From the NCBI GenBank assembly GCA_045538735.1, contig JAZSRY010000011.1:1-64000 (forward strand): 64,000 nucleotides of DNA. Direction: 5' to 3'. Shown piece by piece: positions 44,906 to 53,690 of the stretch; the first letter of the stretch is position 1, and each line of letters starts with the position of its first letter. The position numbers and the translations under genes were made by a program. Under the pieces are notes generated by a model. It was given only the letters and a program-made list of their open reading frames with translations, did not search any database and was not told where the DNA came from. This stretch comes from SIG459 sp045538735. Its GTDB lineage: Bacteria; Bacillota; Clostridia; Oscillospirales; Oscillospiraceae.

Positions 44906-45919
44906 ATGAACTACTCAGGTCCACCGACCGCATATTCTACAAAGATAAGACCTAACACATCAAAAATAAAGAGCACACTGTTGTCATTGCATGGGCCAAA
45001 GTGCGCATTTTGCGGACTTGATGTTACATATGGACAAATTGGAATTTCCTCCTATTACCCAGTTCACTCTCATCCTGATAATCAGGATGAAAACAACTTT
45101 GTTCTTGCATGCTCGTATTGCAATCGCATCAAAAACAATAAAGAACCTTTTTCGAGCGAAGGGAAAGAACTTATAATTCATCCATATGCTGATAGATACT
45201 GGGCAGAAATACAGGTAAACAAAGATGGTATTGCAGAGGGAAAAACGGATGCAGCTAATAGTACCATTAGTCTCATGGAATTAAATCGTCCATTGTTAGT
45301 TTCATATCGAAAGGAACACATCTCTGATTTTATAGAAAAAATCAATGATAATCACAGTGCTTATGATGTTTATGCTTGCTCCATTGGCCAGATAAAGGAA
45401 CTTCTAAAATTAGAGATTGAAAATGACCCGCTTCAGGAGTACTTTTATAGAATGATTTACGCAAATGTAATTGCATCAATGGAGGCATATCTATCAAAAA
45501 CAATCATTATGCTAGTTCTAAACTGTGATGATGTCTTTTGGAGATTTGTCAATAAGTTTGACTGGAACAATGAAAAGGTTAATGTCGGTGAAATAAAGGA
45601 TGCCTATGATAATATGCCGATTAAAGTTCGAAAAAAGTTAACTGAAGTGATATATCATAATCTGCCTAAAGTAAGAGCTATGTACAAAAAAATACTAGAG
45701 ATAGACATCTTGACAGATGAAACTGATATGAGTTTTCTTAATCGTGCGGTTGATATTCGCCATGACATAGTACATAGGAACGGGAGAAAGAATAGTAATT
45801 GTGAAACAGATGAGTTTCACAGTATTTCTATTGAAATGATTGAGAAACTGATATGTAATGTAGACAAACTCATAGTATCAATAGAAACACAACTTGCAGT
45901 AAGATACTTCCAAAGCTGA
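44906..45919 (+). CDS. HNH nuclease-HEPN fusion protein
   Basis: A 337-residue two-domain protein. Residues 30-75 form an HNH-type nuclease with a structural zinc site (KCAFCGLDV, ACSYCNRIKNNKEPF) and His in PVHSHPDN. The C-terminal half (about 170-335) is helical with an RHDIVHR motif near residue 284, the R-x4-H signature of HEPN ribonucleases. One nuclease for DNA and one for RNA in a single chain suggests an effector for the upstream YobI and DUF2806 genes. GAGGTG precedes the ATG. No identical architecture comes to mind. Confidence 0.8.
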   Translation: MNYSGPPTAYSTKIRPNTSKIKSTLLSLHGPKCAFCGLDVTYGQIGISSYYPVHSHPDNQDENNFVLACSYCNRIKNNKEPFSSEGKELIIHPYADRYWAEIQVNKDGIAEGKTDAANSTISLMELNRPLLVSYRKEHISDFIEKINDNHSAYDVYACSIGQIKELLKLEIENDPLQEYFYRMIYANVIASMEAYLSKTIIMLVLNCDDVFWRFVNKFDWNNEKVNVGEIKDAYDNMPIKVRKKLTEVIYHNLPKVRAMYKKILEIDILTDETDMSFLNRAVDIRHDIVHRNGRKNSNCETDEFHSISIEMIEKLICNVDKLIVSIETQLAVRYFQS

Positions 45920-46256
45920 ATATGATACTTGCATTGTTGCATATCAATGTACTCTCCTTAGTTTTGAGGGGTGTGTAACCCCTTCGCTTGGGAGAGCTCT
46001 TGAATGGCATTCAAGAGCTTGGCGGTTTGATTATTAATATCACCGCAGGGCTAAAACTTAATACTTTTGTCTTAAGCCTTGTTATGCTTCATATGGTTTA
46101 AGCCCATCATATTTGTGAAATCAGAATACCCCACCGTGCTATATTTGCGGTGGGGTAGATGTTTTTGCACTAAAATATATAAGACCAAAGTCCTTTGCAA
46201 ACGCTTTGCTGAGAAAAGATTATGTGATGATATACTTGCTTGTGAGATGAGTGTAT
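45920..46256. other. Palindrome-rich junction between cargo and element backbone
   Basis: A 337-base gap with no gene but four hairpins: 45967-45983 (6-base arms), 45995-46019 (12-base arms nearly touching), about 46022-46046, and 46127-46157 (10-base arms, then a T-run). The last one probably terminates the rightward cargo. The dense palindromes mark the right edge of the cargo and may be a recombination scar. Confidence 0.55.
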
Positions 46257-47270
46257 TCACCGTGCATCACGATTTTTAGTTTGTGTACGATGTTCCAATA
46301 CAGACTCAAGACCTTTTGTGTACTCCATATCGGTAATAAGCCCTGCCTTCCAATCCATATATGAAGCCGCTGATTGTGCATCCTTGATTGCATGAATTAA
46401 TGTTTCGGGTTTGTTGCGTATGGCTTGTACCCATGACTGCACATAAGCTTTGTGGTTATCAATGTGTGATGAAGAAGCTGGCATTTCCAGATTAACACCC
46501 ATGAAACAAGAACACATTTCAGCAACAAGTTCCTCATAGGCATATTCTGCGCTGCCGAAAAAGCCTCCCATATTACGATTCAGCCTAGAAGGATGGCCTG
46601 TTGCATGAGAAAGCTCATGAAGCGCGGTGGCATTAAAAGCGTAGCCATCAACAAATAAACCTGGATCAGGTAGGTGGACTTTATCATGAGACGGGGAATA
46701 GTAAGCTTGGTTACCGCCGTCAGTAGTTATCTCAATGTTCATGCCCTTGCTTAGCCTCGTAATTAACTCATCCGGAGATATGTCGTTTGATTCAATCACA
46801 GGGAGTTCCGGAATTCCCTCAACATCACAAGCATTAAAAACCGCCGTATATCTGGTGGATAATTTAAACTCGGAATCTGTTCTGCCGTCTGCTAACTCAC
46901 GTCTGTACTGCTCCCATGTGAGTGCTTTTTTGTTTTTGAGGTCATATGGGTACCAGTACTCTACATAGGTAGCTTTAGACCCGGATTTAAGATGCCACTT
47001 TTGTTTAGGATGATACTTGCCTTCAGTGTCCATGATTTGAACCATCGTTACCCAGCGTGGGTCCGTGTAGCCCTTCATCATAGATACAAGGGACAGCCAA
47101 AAAGCATTGCTGCCTCGATAACAGGCTTTGGTAACGCCGTTATGAGGCGCATCGCCGCCTGAGCCACGCCATTCCTTGCGCCACTCGAGGCCGCGCTCCT
47201 CCAACACATTGGCGAAAGCTTCTGCCAGTTCAGCGCGGTACTCATCCTTATTCTTCGGCCTTGCCATCAT
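46257..47270 (-). CDS. ArdC-like antirestriction protein
   Basis: A 337-residue protein with the two ArdC halves. The N-terminal single-strand-DNA-binding domain includes NGVTKACYRGSNAFWLSLV and YTDPRWVTMVQIMD. The C-terminal zincin domain has HELSHATGHPSRLNR near residue 220 and a downstream Glu in YAYEELVAEMCSCF. ArdC protects incoming DNA from restriction during conjugation. The ATG-ATG at 47270 follows GGGGTG. The gene overlaps a 28-codon reading frame (47248-47334) that starts at the DUF4314 stop. Confidence 0.9.
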   Translation of the reverse strand: MMARPKNKDEYRAELAEAFANVLEERGLEWRKEWRGSGGDAPHNGVTKACYRGSNAFWLSLVSMMKGYTDPRWVTMVQIMDTEGKYHPKQKWHLKSGSKATYVEYWYPYDLKNKKALTWEQYRRELADGRTDSEFKLSTRYTAVFNACDVEGIPELPVIESNDISPDELITRLSKGMNIEITTDGGNQAYYSPSHDKVHLPDPGLFVDGYAFNATALHELSHATGHPSRLNRNMGGFFGSAEYAYEELVAEMCSCFMGVNLEMPASSSHIDNHKAYVQSWVQAIRNKPETLIHAIKDAQSAASYMDWKAGLITDMEYTKGLESVLEHRTQTKNRDAR

Positions 47271-47334
47271 CCATCACCCCCAATTCCTCTGGGGTAAGAG
47301 TATGTTCGTCTATAAAGACAATTTCTCGCTTCAT
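47248..47334 (-). CDS. 28-residue coupling ORF upstream of ardC
   Basis: ATG at 47334 (sharing bases with the DUF4314 stop, ATGA type) reads MKREIVFIDEHTLTPEELGV and eight further residues to a stop at 47248, overlapping the ardC start. GGAGGTGAG lies upstream. It may be a real micro-protein or mainly a translation-coupling device between DUF4314 and ardC. Confidence 0.5.
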   Translation of the reverse strand: MKREIVFIDEHTLTPEELGVMDDGKAEE

Positions 47335-47507
47335 CCTGCCTCACCTCCATCTAAATACACAGTCCCTATATCATCCACAATTCCTACCGCACCCCGTATT
47401 CCGGGGCCAATTGGGTGTGGATCATATCCCATGCATTCCATTCGGATTCTTGTTCCAGGCGGGTACTGCGCCTTCATTCTTTTAACAAGATCTTTATTAA
47501 CAAACAA
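47331..47507 (-). CDS. DUF4314 protein with TTG start
   Basis: A 58-residue protein. The TTG at 47507 follows GGAGGG at ideal spacing; no ATG is available upstream. MKAQYPPGTRIRMECMGYDP and GPGIRGAVGIVDDIGTVYL match DUF4314, a small beta-rich protein typical of clostridial conjugative elements near ArdC. Function unknown. It lies between the sortase stop (47525) and the coupling ORF. Confidence 0.8.
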   Translation of the reverse strand: MFVNKDLVKRMKAQYPPGTRIRMECMGYDPHPIGPGIRGAVGIVDDIGTVYLDGGEAG

Positions 47508-47524
47508 TTTGTTCCCTCCATAAG

Positions 47525-48277
47525 CTATTCCTCCGTTACTCGATCGCAGAAAACCAAAAACCGTTGCCTTCCACCAGATGCATAGGGATGGCAGGTGAGC
47601 AATGTCACCATGTCACGGTCTTCCTGAATCAGGATGCTCTCCACCTCGTTAGGCAGAATTATCTGGGTTCCAGTTACTTTGTAAGTCAACGTCTCCCACA
47701 GGTTCGTAATAATGACCTCATCACCGGTCTGCAGCTCCGTTACATATCGGAAGTAGGCTGCGCCATTATAGCCTCTGTGGCCCGCAATCACGCAGTTAGT
47801 GTTTTCTCCGCCTATGGGCAGGCTTGTCTGGGACAAATGCGCTGCTCCATCGGCCATGTGCCGCTGTGTTGCCCCGAGGTATAGAGGCATTTCAAGCTCA
47901 AGAGCAGGAATGGAAATCACTCCGAAAACCTCATTTTCAAGACCATAGTCCCCTAATACAAAGGAAGGCTGCTCATAGGCCCACGGATCACTAAGGCCCT
48001 CCTGCTTTTCACACCAAATCCGATCATTGTACTCACGCATTGCCAGCCAGAGCTCGGTGTATTCTTCAGGAATCGGCACCGGAGTCTCCTCAGGTGCAGC
48101 TTCAGGCGTAGTGATTGGTACATTTTCCTTGAGCTGAGTGTCCAGAAATGACTGGGCCTCCTGCTTCAGTTCAGTATCAACACTTAAACCATACAGATAG
48201 GGATATGCAAAAACCGTAAGGCCGAACAAAAACAGGGCCACCATAAGCACGATCCCTATTGCTTTAAGAACCCGCAT
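47525..48277 (-). CDS. Sortase, pilus-associated, copy 2
   Basis: A 250-residue transpeptidase. An N-terminal anchor helix (residues 5-25) is followed by a Pro/Glu-rich linker and the sortase barrel. The catalytic His is in NTNCVIAGHRGYNG, the catalytic Cys in VTLLTCHPYASGG, and Arg in RQRFLVFC. The start at 48277 has GGAGG seven bases upstream (the frame opens at 48310 inside the previous gene). It probably polymerises or anchors the LPXTG proteins encoded upstream. It overlaps the end of the other sortase gene. Confidence 0.9.
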   Translation of the reverse strand: MRVLKAIGIVLMVALFLFGLTVFAYPYLYGLSVDTELKQEAQSFLDTQLKENVPITTPEAAPEETPVPIPEEYTELWLAMREYNDRIWCEKQEGLSDPWAYEQPSFVLGDYGLENEVFGVISIPALELEMPLYLGATQRHMADGAAHLSQTSLPIGGENTNCVIAGHRGYNGAAYFRYVTELQTGDEVIITNLWETLTYKVTGTQIILPNEVESILIQEDRDMVTLLTCHPYASGGRQRFLVFCDRVTEE

Positions 48278-49133
48278 GGTGACGCCTCCGATATATCCAC
48301 GCTGCAACAAATGCTATACCGACAATAGCCACAGCACCAAGGCCCGCGACTATCCCTCTTACATATTCCTGCTCCCATGCAGAGACCTCAACCTCTTCAA
48401 AAGCTTCTTCCGCCACCATTTTTTCAGCTTCTTCATAGGGAATGCGTGTACCTCGAACAAGCAGTCGATGGGTGTTTACTCCCAAGGGTGTACAAGTAAC
48501 AAGGGTGCATAGATCCTCGTCCTGAGAAATCTGAAGGAGAGATGTGTCGTAGGGCAGCACCGTATTGATGCTGTCCACCTCGTAGGCCAGAGTTTCATCA
48601 AGAACATGAAGATAGAACTTATCTCCAAGCTCCAGCTGTACAAGGTCAGTAAACATCTTCTGGGATGCCATACCGCTGTGCCCAGTCAGAATACTATGGG
48701 TACTTCTTCCACCTATAGGCAGTGAGCTACCGAGCAGATGTCCGATGCCGCGTTCTAGAGATTCATACTCCGTGCCGTGGTAAATAGGCAGATTAACAGA
48801 TATACGGGGTATCTCCACATAGCCCATGGTGCCGTTTTCAGCCAGATTTAACAGCTCATCGTATCCAACAGAGGCCTCCATAATGGCTTCACGGCTATAG
48901 CTGTCATCCTCCACAGTTCCGGGAGTAATAGACCTGTTATATGCGTGGGCAGCCTCCCTTGCCTCTATAAGCTCAGTATCATCCGCTTGCTTTATGACCT
49001 CCTCATACTGCGTGTGGATTTCCGAACGGTACTTCTCATTGACGTAGCTGCTTATAAGGGGATAAAGCGTCAGGCCCAAGGCCATCAGAAACACAAGGGC
49101 TGCGCAGGCTATGGCCAATACCTTCTTTTTCAA
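48264..49133 (-). CDS. Class C pilus sortase, copy 1
   Basis: A 289-residue class C sortase starting with TTG behind GGAGG (the frame upstream to 49166 has no good site). It has an N-terminal helix, a barrel with His in STHSILTGHSGMAS and Cys in LCTLVTCTPLGVNTHRLLV, and a C-terminal transmembrane helix (GIVAGLGAVAIVGIAFVAA), the hallmark of class C. Class C sortases join pilin subunits through isopeptide bonds. Its target is probably the LPSTG pilin next door. Confidence 0.92.
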   Translation of the reverse strand: MKKKVLAIACAALVFLMALGLTLYPLISSYVNEKYRSEIHTQYEEVIKQADDTELIEAREAAHAYNRSITPGTVEDDSYSREAIMEASVGYDELLNLAENGTMGYVEIPRISVNLPIYHGTEYESLERGIGHLLGSSLPIGGRSTHSILTGHSGMASQKMFTDLVQLELGDKFYLHVLDETLAYEVDSINTVLPYDTSLLQISQDEDLCTLVTCTPLGVNTHRLLVRGTRIPYEEAEKMVAEEAFEEVEVSAWEQEYVRGIVAGLGAVAIVGIAFVAAWIYRRRHHAGS

Positions 49134-49149
49134 AGGGGCCTCCTTTCCA

Positions 49150-49181
49150 AAAGGCCGAAGGGGCAAGTCCCTCCGGCCTTT
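49150..49181 (-). terminator. Attenuator hairpin between pilin and sortase genes
   Basis: Thirteen-base arms with one mismatch and a 6-base loop, just downstream of the major pilin stop. It has a weak T tract, so part of the transcripts may read into the sortases, giving more pilin than enzyme. Confidence 0.6.
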
Positions 49182-49203
49182 GTCTTATTGGGTTTTGTTA
49201 TTC

Positions 49204-51312
49204 TTACTTCTCGGTGCCTTTTTTGCGGGTGAAGAGGATAATGCCGCCAAGAGCTGCTGCCATGGCAAAGATACCGAACACGCTGTACATCCAGGTGCCG
49301 TGGTCACCGGTGGAGGGTAGATCAAAGCCTCTGGTGTTCACTACAGTGAGAGGAGCCAGAGCGTTGACAGAACCCTTGTCAGCCAGCATAGTCACGTCAT
49401 TACCATCCACAGTAGCAGAAGCAGTCAGGAGATAATGCTCAAGATGCTTCTGGGGCATGTTCTTAAGATCGCCGGTGTCGTTGATAATCTCTGCATAGCG
49501 GGGGTCATTCTGGATGAGGCCCAGGACATCGTCTGCATAGATGTCGCAAAGAGTGGCTGTCTCAGCCTGAGAGATAACTACCTTGATGTCCTCCTTCAGA
49601 AGGGTGTAGCCATTGTCGGTGCAGACCTCGGTGATGGTGTAGGTGTCATCCTCAAGGCCCTTGATGATAACCTTGCCATCGGTATTGCCGGACTTAACGG
49701 GGATGAAGTGGGTAGCCTCAGCTTCTGCAGACATATGGTCGGTCACATAGTAGATGCCTTCGGTGGGGTTCAGCTCAGCCTTGATGAAGTAGTTATCGGT
49801 ATCATTGTGAACGATGAACTCTACGTTTTCGTATTTGCCTGCATCATCGGAGAAGAGCTTGGTCAGGTCGATGCCGTAGGTGTAGACATGGGCATCGTCA
49901 ATGAGAGTGTCATAGTAGCTGGTGTTGGAGCGTTTCCAGGTAAGGACTACCTCGTTGGGGTTGCCGCTGTCGCCGTATACCACGGAGTTGTCGCTATCCA
50001 TGGTGGCCTTATATGTGATTCTTAGGGTGCAGTCGGAGTAGCCGGAGTTAACCATGGATGCACCAGTGTAGACGGACTTGGAGGCATTGATGGCAGAAAG
50101 TCCGCGTTCGGTCATCTCGATGGTCATAACAGCGCTTCCGTCATCCGCAGAGGAATATCTGACGGTAAAGAATCCGTCTACCTCCTTCCAAGTGGTTACA
50201 AGGTCGGTGCAGTTGGCATCGGTGAAGAACTCAAGGACAACATCGTTCTTGTTGTAGCTGAGACCGGGAGACAGGGTGTCAATGAAGGTGTAGCAGGTCA
50301 GGTAGGTGGACTCAGAGGTGATGGAGGGCAGGGTGGAAACAATCTGGTAGTCAATGACATCGCCTGCGGATGCGGTGCCGGTGTGTGCGAAGCCATCGGT
50401 AATATCGGTGAGAGAACCGCCGTTCTTTCCGGTATCATTTATGTTCTCACGAAGGGTTTTCTCAAGAGAGGGGATACCGGTCAGGTTCTTGGGGAAGAGG
50501 GTAATGTCGTAGACCCAGCGAGTTCCGCCGTCACTTGCGTTGGTACCGTCAACGGAGGTCATGGGCACGGATACGAGGAAGGGGTCGGTGGTGGATACGA
50601 CCATCTCAGGGACTGCAGTCTCTACGATAAGATAGAGGCCAAGCTCCATATTGGAGACCTGAGTCTTGCCGTAGGAATCGGTGGGGTTCATCTTGACGCC
50701 GCCATTATTGGCCATATACTTTTCAAGGGCGTTCTTGACGGTGGTGGAGTTTGCCTCCAAACCGGCTGCAAGGGCGTCAATGAGAACATCGGACTGGTAG
50801 TAGTACATGGATTCGTTGAGGCTGTCGGCATTGGTATAGCGATGGGCACCGTTTTCAAGGCCGAGAGCTCTCAGGAAGTCTGCGCCCTGAATCTTATTGA
50901 TGGCGTAGAGCACTTCAACATGGTTGTCGCTGCGTCCATCTACAGCAGACTCGGAGAACTGAACTATATCTGCAATCTTCAGGTAGCTGAATTCAACGCC
51001 CTTGATTGCATAGCCGTAGCTCACATTGCCGTTGCCAAGGTCGGATTCATTGTCGGTGTCGCCTTCGCGGATAGCTCCGCCGAGGACATCGACAACACCG
51101 CTCTGGTCCATAACGCCGGTGGAGACATAGGAGCTGTCCCAAACGCCGTCTTTTTCGGCATTAGTAAGGTCATACTTGTAAATCGTGAGGGAGCCGCTGC
51201 GGGTAGTGTCGATAGTGGCATCGTCCACATCGGCTGCGTGCACTGCGCAGATGCAGCTGAGCATCATCACAAGTGCGAGGCAGAGGGTAAGGATTTTCTT
51301 CATTCGTTTCAT
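49204..51312 (-). CDS. LPXTG major pilin (SpaH/EbpB-like)
   Basis: A 702-residue surface protein. A signal peptide spans about 1-27 (ends VHAAD). The middle has isopeptide-forming pilin domains with typical SLTIYKYDLTNAEKDG and YVIDTLS-like strands, and an E-box in TYTITEVCTDNGYTLL near 595. The sorting signal is LPSTGDHG followed by a hydrophobic helix and RKKGTEK. This is the shaft subunit that class C sortase polymerises. Start at 51312 (MKRMKKILTLCLALV) agrees with AGGAAAG upstream; the longer frame to 51363 lacks a site. Confidence 0.9.
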   Translation of the reverse strand: MKRMKKILTLCLALVMMLSCICAVHAADVDDATIDTTRSGSLTIYKYDLTNAEKDGVWDSSYVSTGVMDQSGVVDVLGGAIREGDTDNESDLGNGNVSYGYAIKGVEFSYLKIADIVQFSESAVDGRSDNHVEVLYAINKIQGADFLRALGLENGAHRYTNADSLNESMYYYQSDVLIDALAAGLEANSTTVKNALEKYMANNGGVKMNPTDSYGKTQVSNMELGLYLIVETAVPEMVVSTTDPFLVSVPMTSVDGTNASDGGTRWVYDITLFPKNLTGIPSLEKTLRENINDTGKNGGSLTDITDGFAHTGTASAGDVIDYQIVSTLPSITSESTYLTCYTFIDTLSPGLSYNKNDVVLEFFTDANCTDLVTTWKEVDGFFTVRYSSADDGSAVMTIEMTERGLSAINASKSVYTGASMVNSGYSDCTLRITYKATMDSDNSVVYGDSGNPNEVVLTWKRSNTSYYDTLIDDAHVYTYGIDLTKLFSDDAGKYENVEFIVHNDTDNYFIKAELNPTEGIYYVTDHMSAEAEATHFIPVKSGNTDGKVIIKGLEDDTYTITEVCTDNGYTLLKEDIKVVISQAETATLCDIYADDVLGLIQNDPRYAEIINDTGDLKNMPQKHLEHYLLTASATVDGNDVTMLADKGSVNALAPLTVVNTRGFDLPSTGDHGTWMYSVFGIFAMAAALGGIILFTRKKGTEK

Positions 51313-51361
51313 TGGGCATTCTTTCCTTTCATTTTTAGTTATCTGTTTGAAAATGGGCATC

Positions 51362-51385
51362 AAAAAAACCAGGGTCGATCCCTGG
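51362..51385 (-). terminator. Terminator between adhesin and major pilin genes
   Basis: Six-base GC-rich stem with a 5-base loop followed by seven T on the minus strand. It ends or attenuates the adhesin transcript ahead of the pilin gene. Confidence 0.8.
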
Positions 51386-51409
51386 CCTTATAAATCTGCA
51401 TATTCACTT

Positions 51410-53605
51410 TCATTCTATTTCTCTTTTCCTAAGGACGAAAAAGGCCCCGCAAGCTGCGAAAGCAGCAATTAGTATAGCTGCGGGTATGAGCTTGAAGCTG
51501 GCTCCGCCTGTGCTGGGAAGCTTAAAGCTCTCTGCGTTCACAACAGTAATACCAAGCATGAAACACTCATCCTCAGGAAGAGGGCCTTCATAGGCCACAC
51601 CCTGCAGAAGCTCATAGCCGGGTAGAGTTTGAGTTTCCGTTAGTCTGTATAGCAGCTTAGGATTTAGTCCTTCAAATGCAGCAACTCCATCTGCGCCGCT
51701 AACAATCTTGCCTTCTTTAAGACCGGGACTGCTGCAGCTGCCGGTTCCTCCGGAGCTTACTGGAGCCCAGTTTGTTCCGTCCTGGCTCCATTCCAGAAGA
51801 AACTCTACACCTGCCAAAGGCGCACCTCTGGTGTTCACCTTCTGAATACAGATCCTTCCGTTGCGCAGCGCATTCACGAAGGAGACCTCCGCAGTCTGTC
51901 CTGCCTCTACGCGAATGGTTTGGGATGCACCGGAAATACTTTCCCAGGCTGAGCCTTCTTCCAGCACCTCAGTGACGATATAGTCACCGGGCTCCAGCTC
52001 CTGCATGATTATGCCATCTTTGCCTGTAGTTGCTGTAGCTACGTTCTTATACACTGTCTTGCCATTCTCCTCAGTAATTAGAGAAATGCCGAAGGTCCAG
52101 CCTTCCACAGTGCCCTGACTGGGATCTGCAAGAGTCTTGATGATTTTCACTGTGCCTTTACTCAGCTTGTTGAGAAAGCTTACAGATGCGCTTTGTCCTG
52201 AAGCGATAGCTACCTTCTGAGGATTGGGACTGTCGCATTTGTACCGGGCATTGATTTCGGCATCTGCATGTCCCTCTTCTCGCACCCAGACAACTCCTGC
52301 CGGAAGCCCGGTAACAGAAATATTGCCACCAGCATCCGTGGTATGAGATCCGGAGAGCAGTTTTGTACACTCCTCGTCTGAGTATATGCCAAACTGCCAG
52401 CCGGACAGGTTCTGACCATCCTCTGTAGTCTTCTTCAGGCTCAGCGAACCGCTGGAGGTCTTCAGCTTGAAGTATGCAGGTACAGGGTCGCTTGCGGGAA
52501 CTGCTATTTTTACGCATGCCTGTTTTGTGTAGTCAAACTCATTACTCCAGACTTCGTAAAGGGTGGACTTGGGATTAGGCAGTGTAGCAATTGCGCTCTG
52601 CACAGTAGTGGGGACAGCACCGGAGACTGCAACTGTAAGATTGTTTCCGTTTTTGGTATAGGAAACTCCCTCTGTGTTTGTGAAGGTGAACCTTGGCAGA
52701 ACGCTGTTGGTGTCTGTCAGGGTAACGCTATTTCCGCTCAGCACAATTTCGGGTGCAGTGGCCGCGAAGTCTCCGGTGAAGCTAGGGATGGTATTGTGTC
52801 GCTGCAGGTCGCTTACTATCTGGTCATAGGCCTGCTTGAAGTAGTCGATAGTACCGTCCTCGCTCATGCACATACCAACAGCGAGATCATACCAGTAGCT
52901 GCGGTTGCGGGTATATGGAGGTGTAGGGGATCTGCCTCCACCTGTAATTTCCCATACAAGAGCCTGAGTTGCAAAGCGGTAGCCGATATTGGGGTTGTGC
53001 ATGTTCCAGTCACCCTCAGCATTGAAGCCCCATTCCTCATCCCAAATCTTTGTGGGTGCACCGTACAGAAGAATAAGACCGATAGCGATTCTCTGATCTG
53101 CACTCAGACCGTACCAGACGGATTCACCGTGGTTTGTGGCTGTACCGTCAATGGGTAGATTACCTGAGCCTGTATGGTCTATACCTATGCTGAAGGACTT
53201 GTACTGCTCAAGGCAGTAGAGCATATTGGAGTATTCCCAGGGGGCCTTCCCGTCCATGTCAAAGAAATGGAAGCCCTGAGCTACACTACCATTCAGTCTC
53301 ATATTCATCTGGTCACAGTTGCGCAGGGTACCGGTTTTAGTTGCGGCTCTGGTCATAGCGAAGGTGCTCACCGAGTCCAAATTGACAACGCTGCTCTCTA
53401 TGCTGTCGGATGTGAAGCCAGCGCTTACCAGGGCTAGGTCGAGTGCCGATTCTTCGGTATCCGATTCCGTAATATTCTCTTCTACCTCGTATGATTCCTC
53501 CTGCGAAACAGCCGTATCTGCTGTGTCTGTAGCATAAATCATGGGGAGCATGGAGAGCATCAGGATGAATACCAGAAATAGCGAAATGATGCGCTTTGAT
53601 TTCAT
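51410..53605 (-). CDS. LPXTG tip adhesin with thioester and Cna-B domains
   Basis: A 731-residue surface protein. A signal peptide spans 1-25. A thioester domain (about 95-260) contains Cys in SNMLYCLEQYKSF and the TQxA-type motif ATQALVWEIT; Cys and Gln form a reactive thioester for covalent host binding. Three Cna-B domains follow (about 390-690) with E-boxes VVWVREEG, DYIVTEVLEE and YRLTETQTLPGY. The sorting signal is LPSTGGAS with a hydrophobic helix and RKREIE. This is the layout of a pilus tip. A GGAGG lies 13 bases upstream of the ATG, longer than usual. Confidence 0.9.
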   Translation of the reverse strand: MKSKRIISLFLVFILMLSMLPMIYATDTADTAVSQEESYEVEENITESDTEESALDLALVSAGFTSDSIESSVVNLDSVSTFAMTRAATKTGTLRNCDQMNMRLNGSVAQGFHFFDMDGKAPWEYSNMLYCLEQYKSFSIGIDHTGSGNLPIDGTATNHGESVWYGLSADQRIAIGLILLYGAPTKIWDEEWGFNAEGDWNMHNPNIGYRFATQALVWEITGGGRSPTPPYTRNRSYWYDLAVGMCMSEDGTIDYFKQAYDQIVSDLQRHNTIPSFTGDFAATAPEIVLSGNSVTLTDTNSVLPRFTFTNTEGVSYTKNGNNLTVAVSGAVPTTVQSAIATLPNPKSTLYEVWSNEFDYTKQACVKIAVPASDPVPAYFKLKTSSGSLSLKKTTEDGQNLSGWQFGIYSDEECTKLLSGSHTTDAGGNISVTGLPAGVVWVREEGHADAEINARYKCDSPNPQKVAIASGQSASVSFLNKLSKGTVKIIKTLADPSQGTVEGWTFGISLITEENGKTVYKNVATATTGKDGIIMQELEPGDYIVTEVLEEGSAWESISGASQTIRVEAGQTAEVSFVNALRNGRICIQKVNTRGAPLAGVEFLLEWSQDGTNWAPVSSGGTGSCSSPGLKEGKIVSGADGVAAFEGLNPKLLYRLTETQTLPGYELLQGVAYEGPLPEDECFMLGITVVNAESFKLPSTGGASFKLIPAAILIAAFAACGAFFVLRKREIE

Positions 53606-53636
53606 GGTTACTTTGATTTCCTCCTTCCGAATAGAA

Positions 53637-53661
53637 AAAGCCCCGCTTGTAACGGGGCTTT
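53637..53661 (-). terminator. Terminator of the lipoprotein gene
   Basis: Nine-base perfect GC-rich arms followed by TTTTT on the minus strand, between the lipoprotein stop (53691) and the adhesin gene. Confidence 0.88.
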
Positions 53662-53690
53662 GAAATGTTCAGTTATGATGTGGCAGCTAA

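Noticed and set aside
50383..51393. Long open frame antisense to the major pilin
   Set aside because: Gly/Val-rich shadow of the pilin codons with no start signal.
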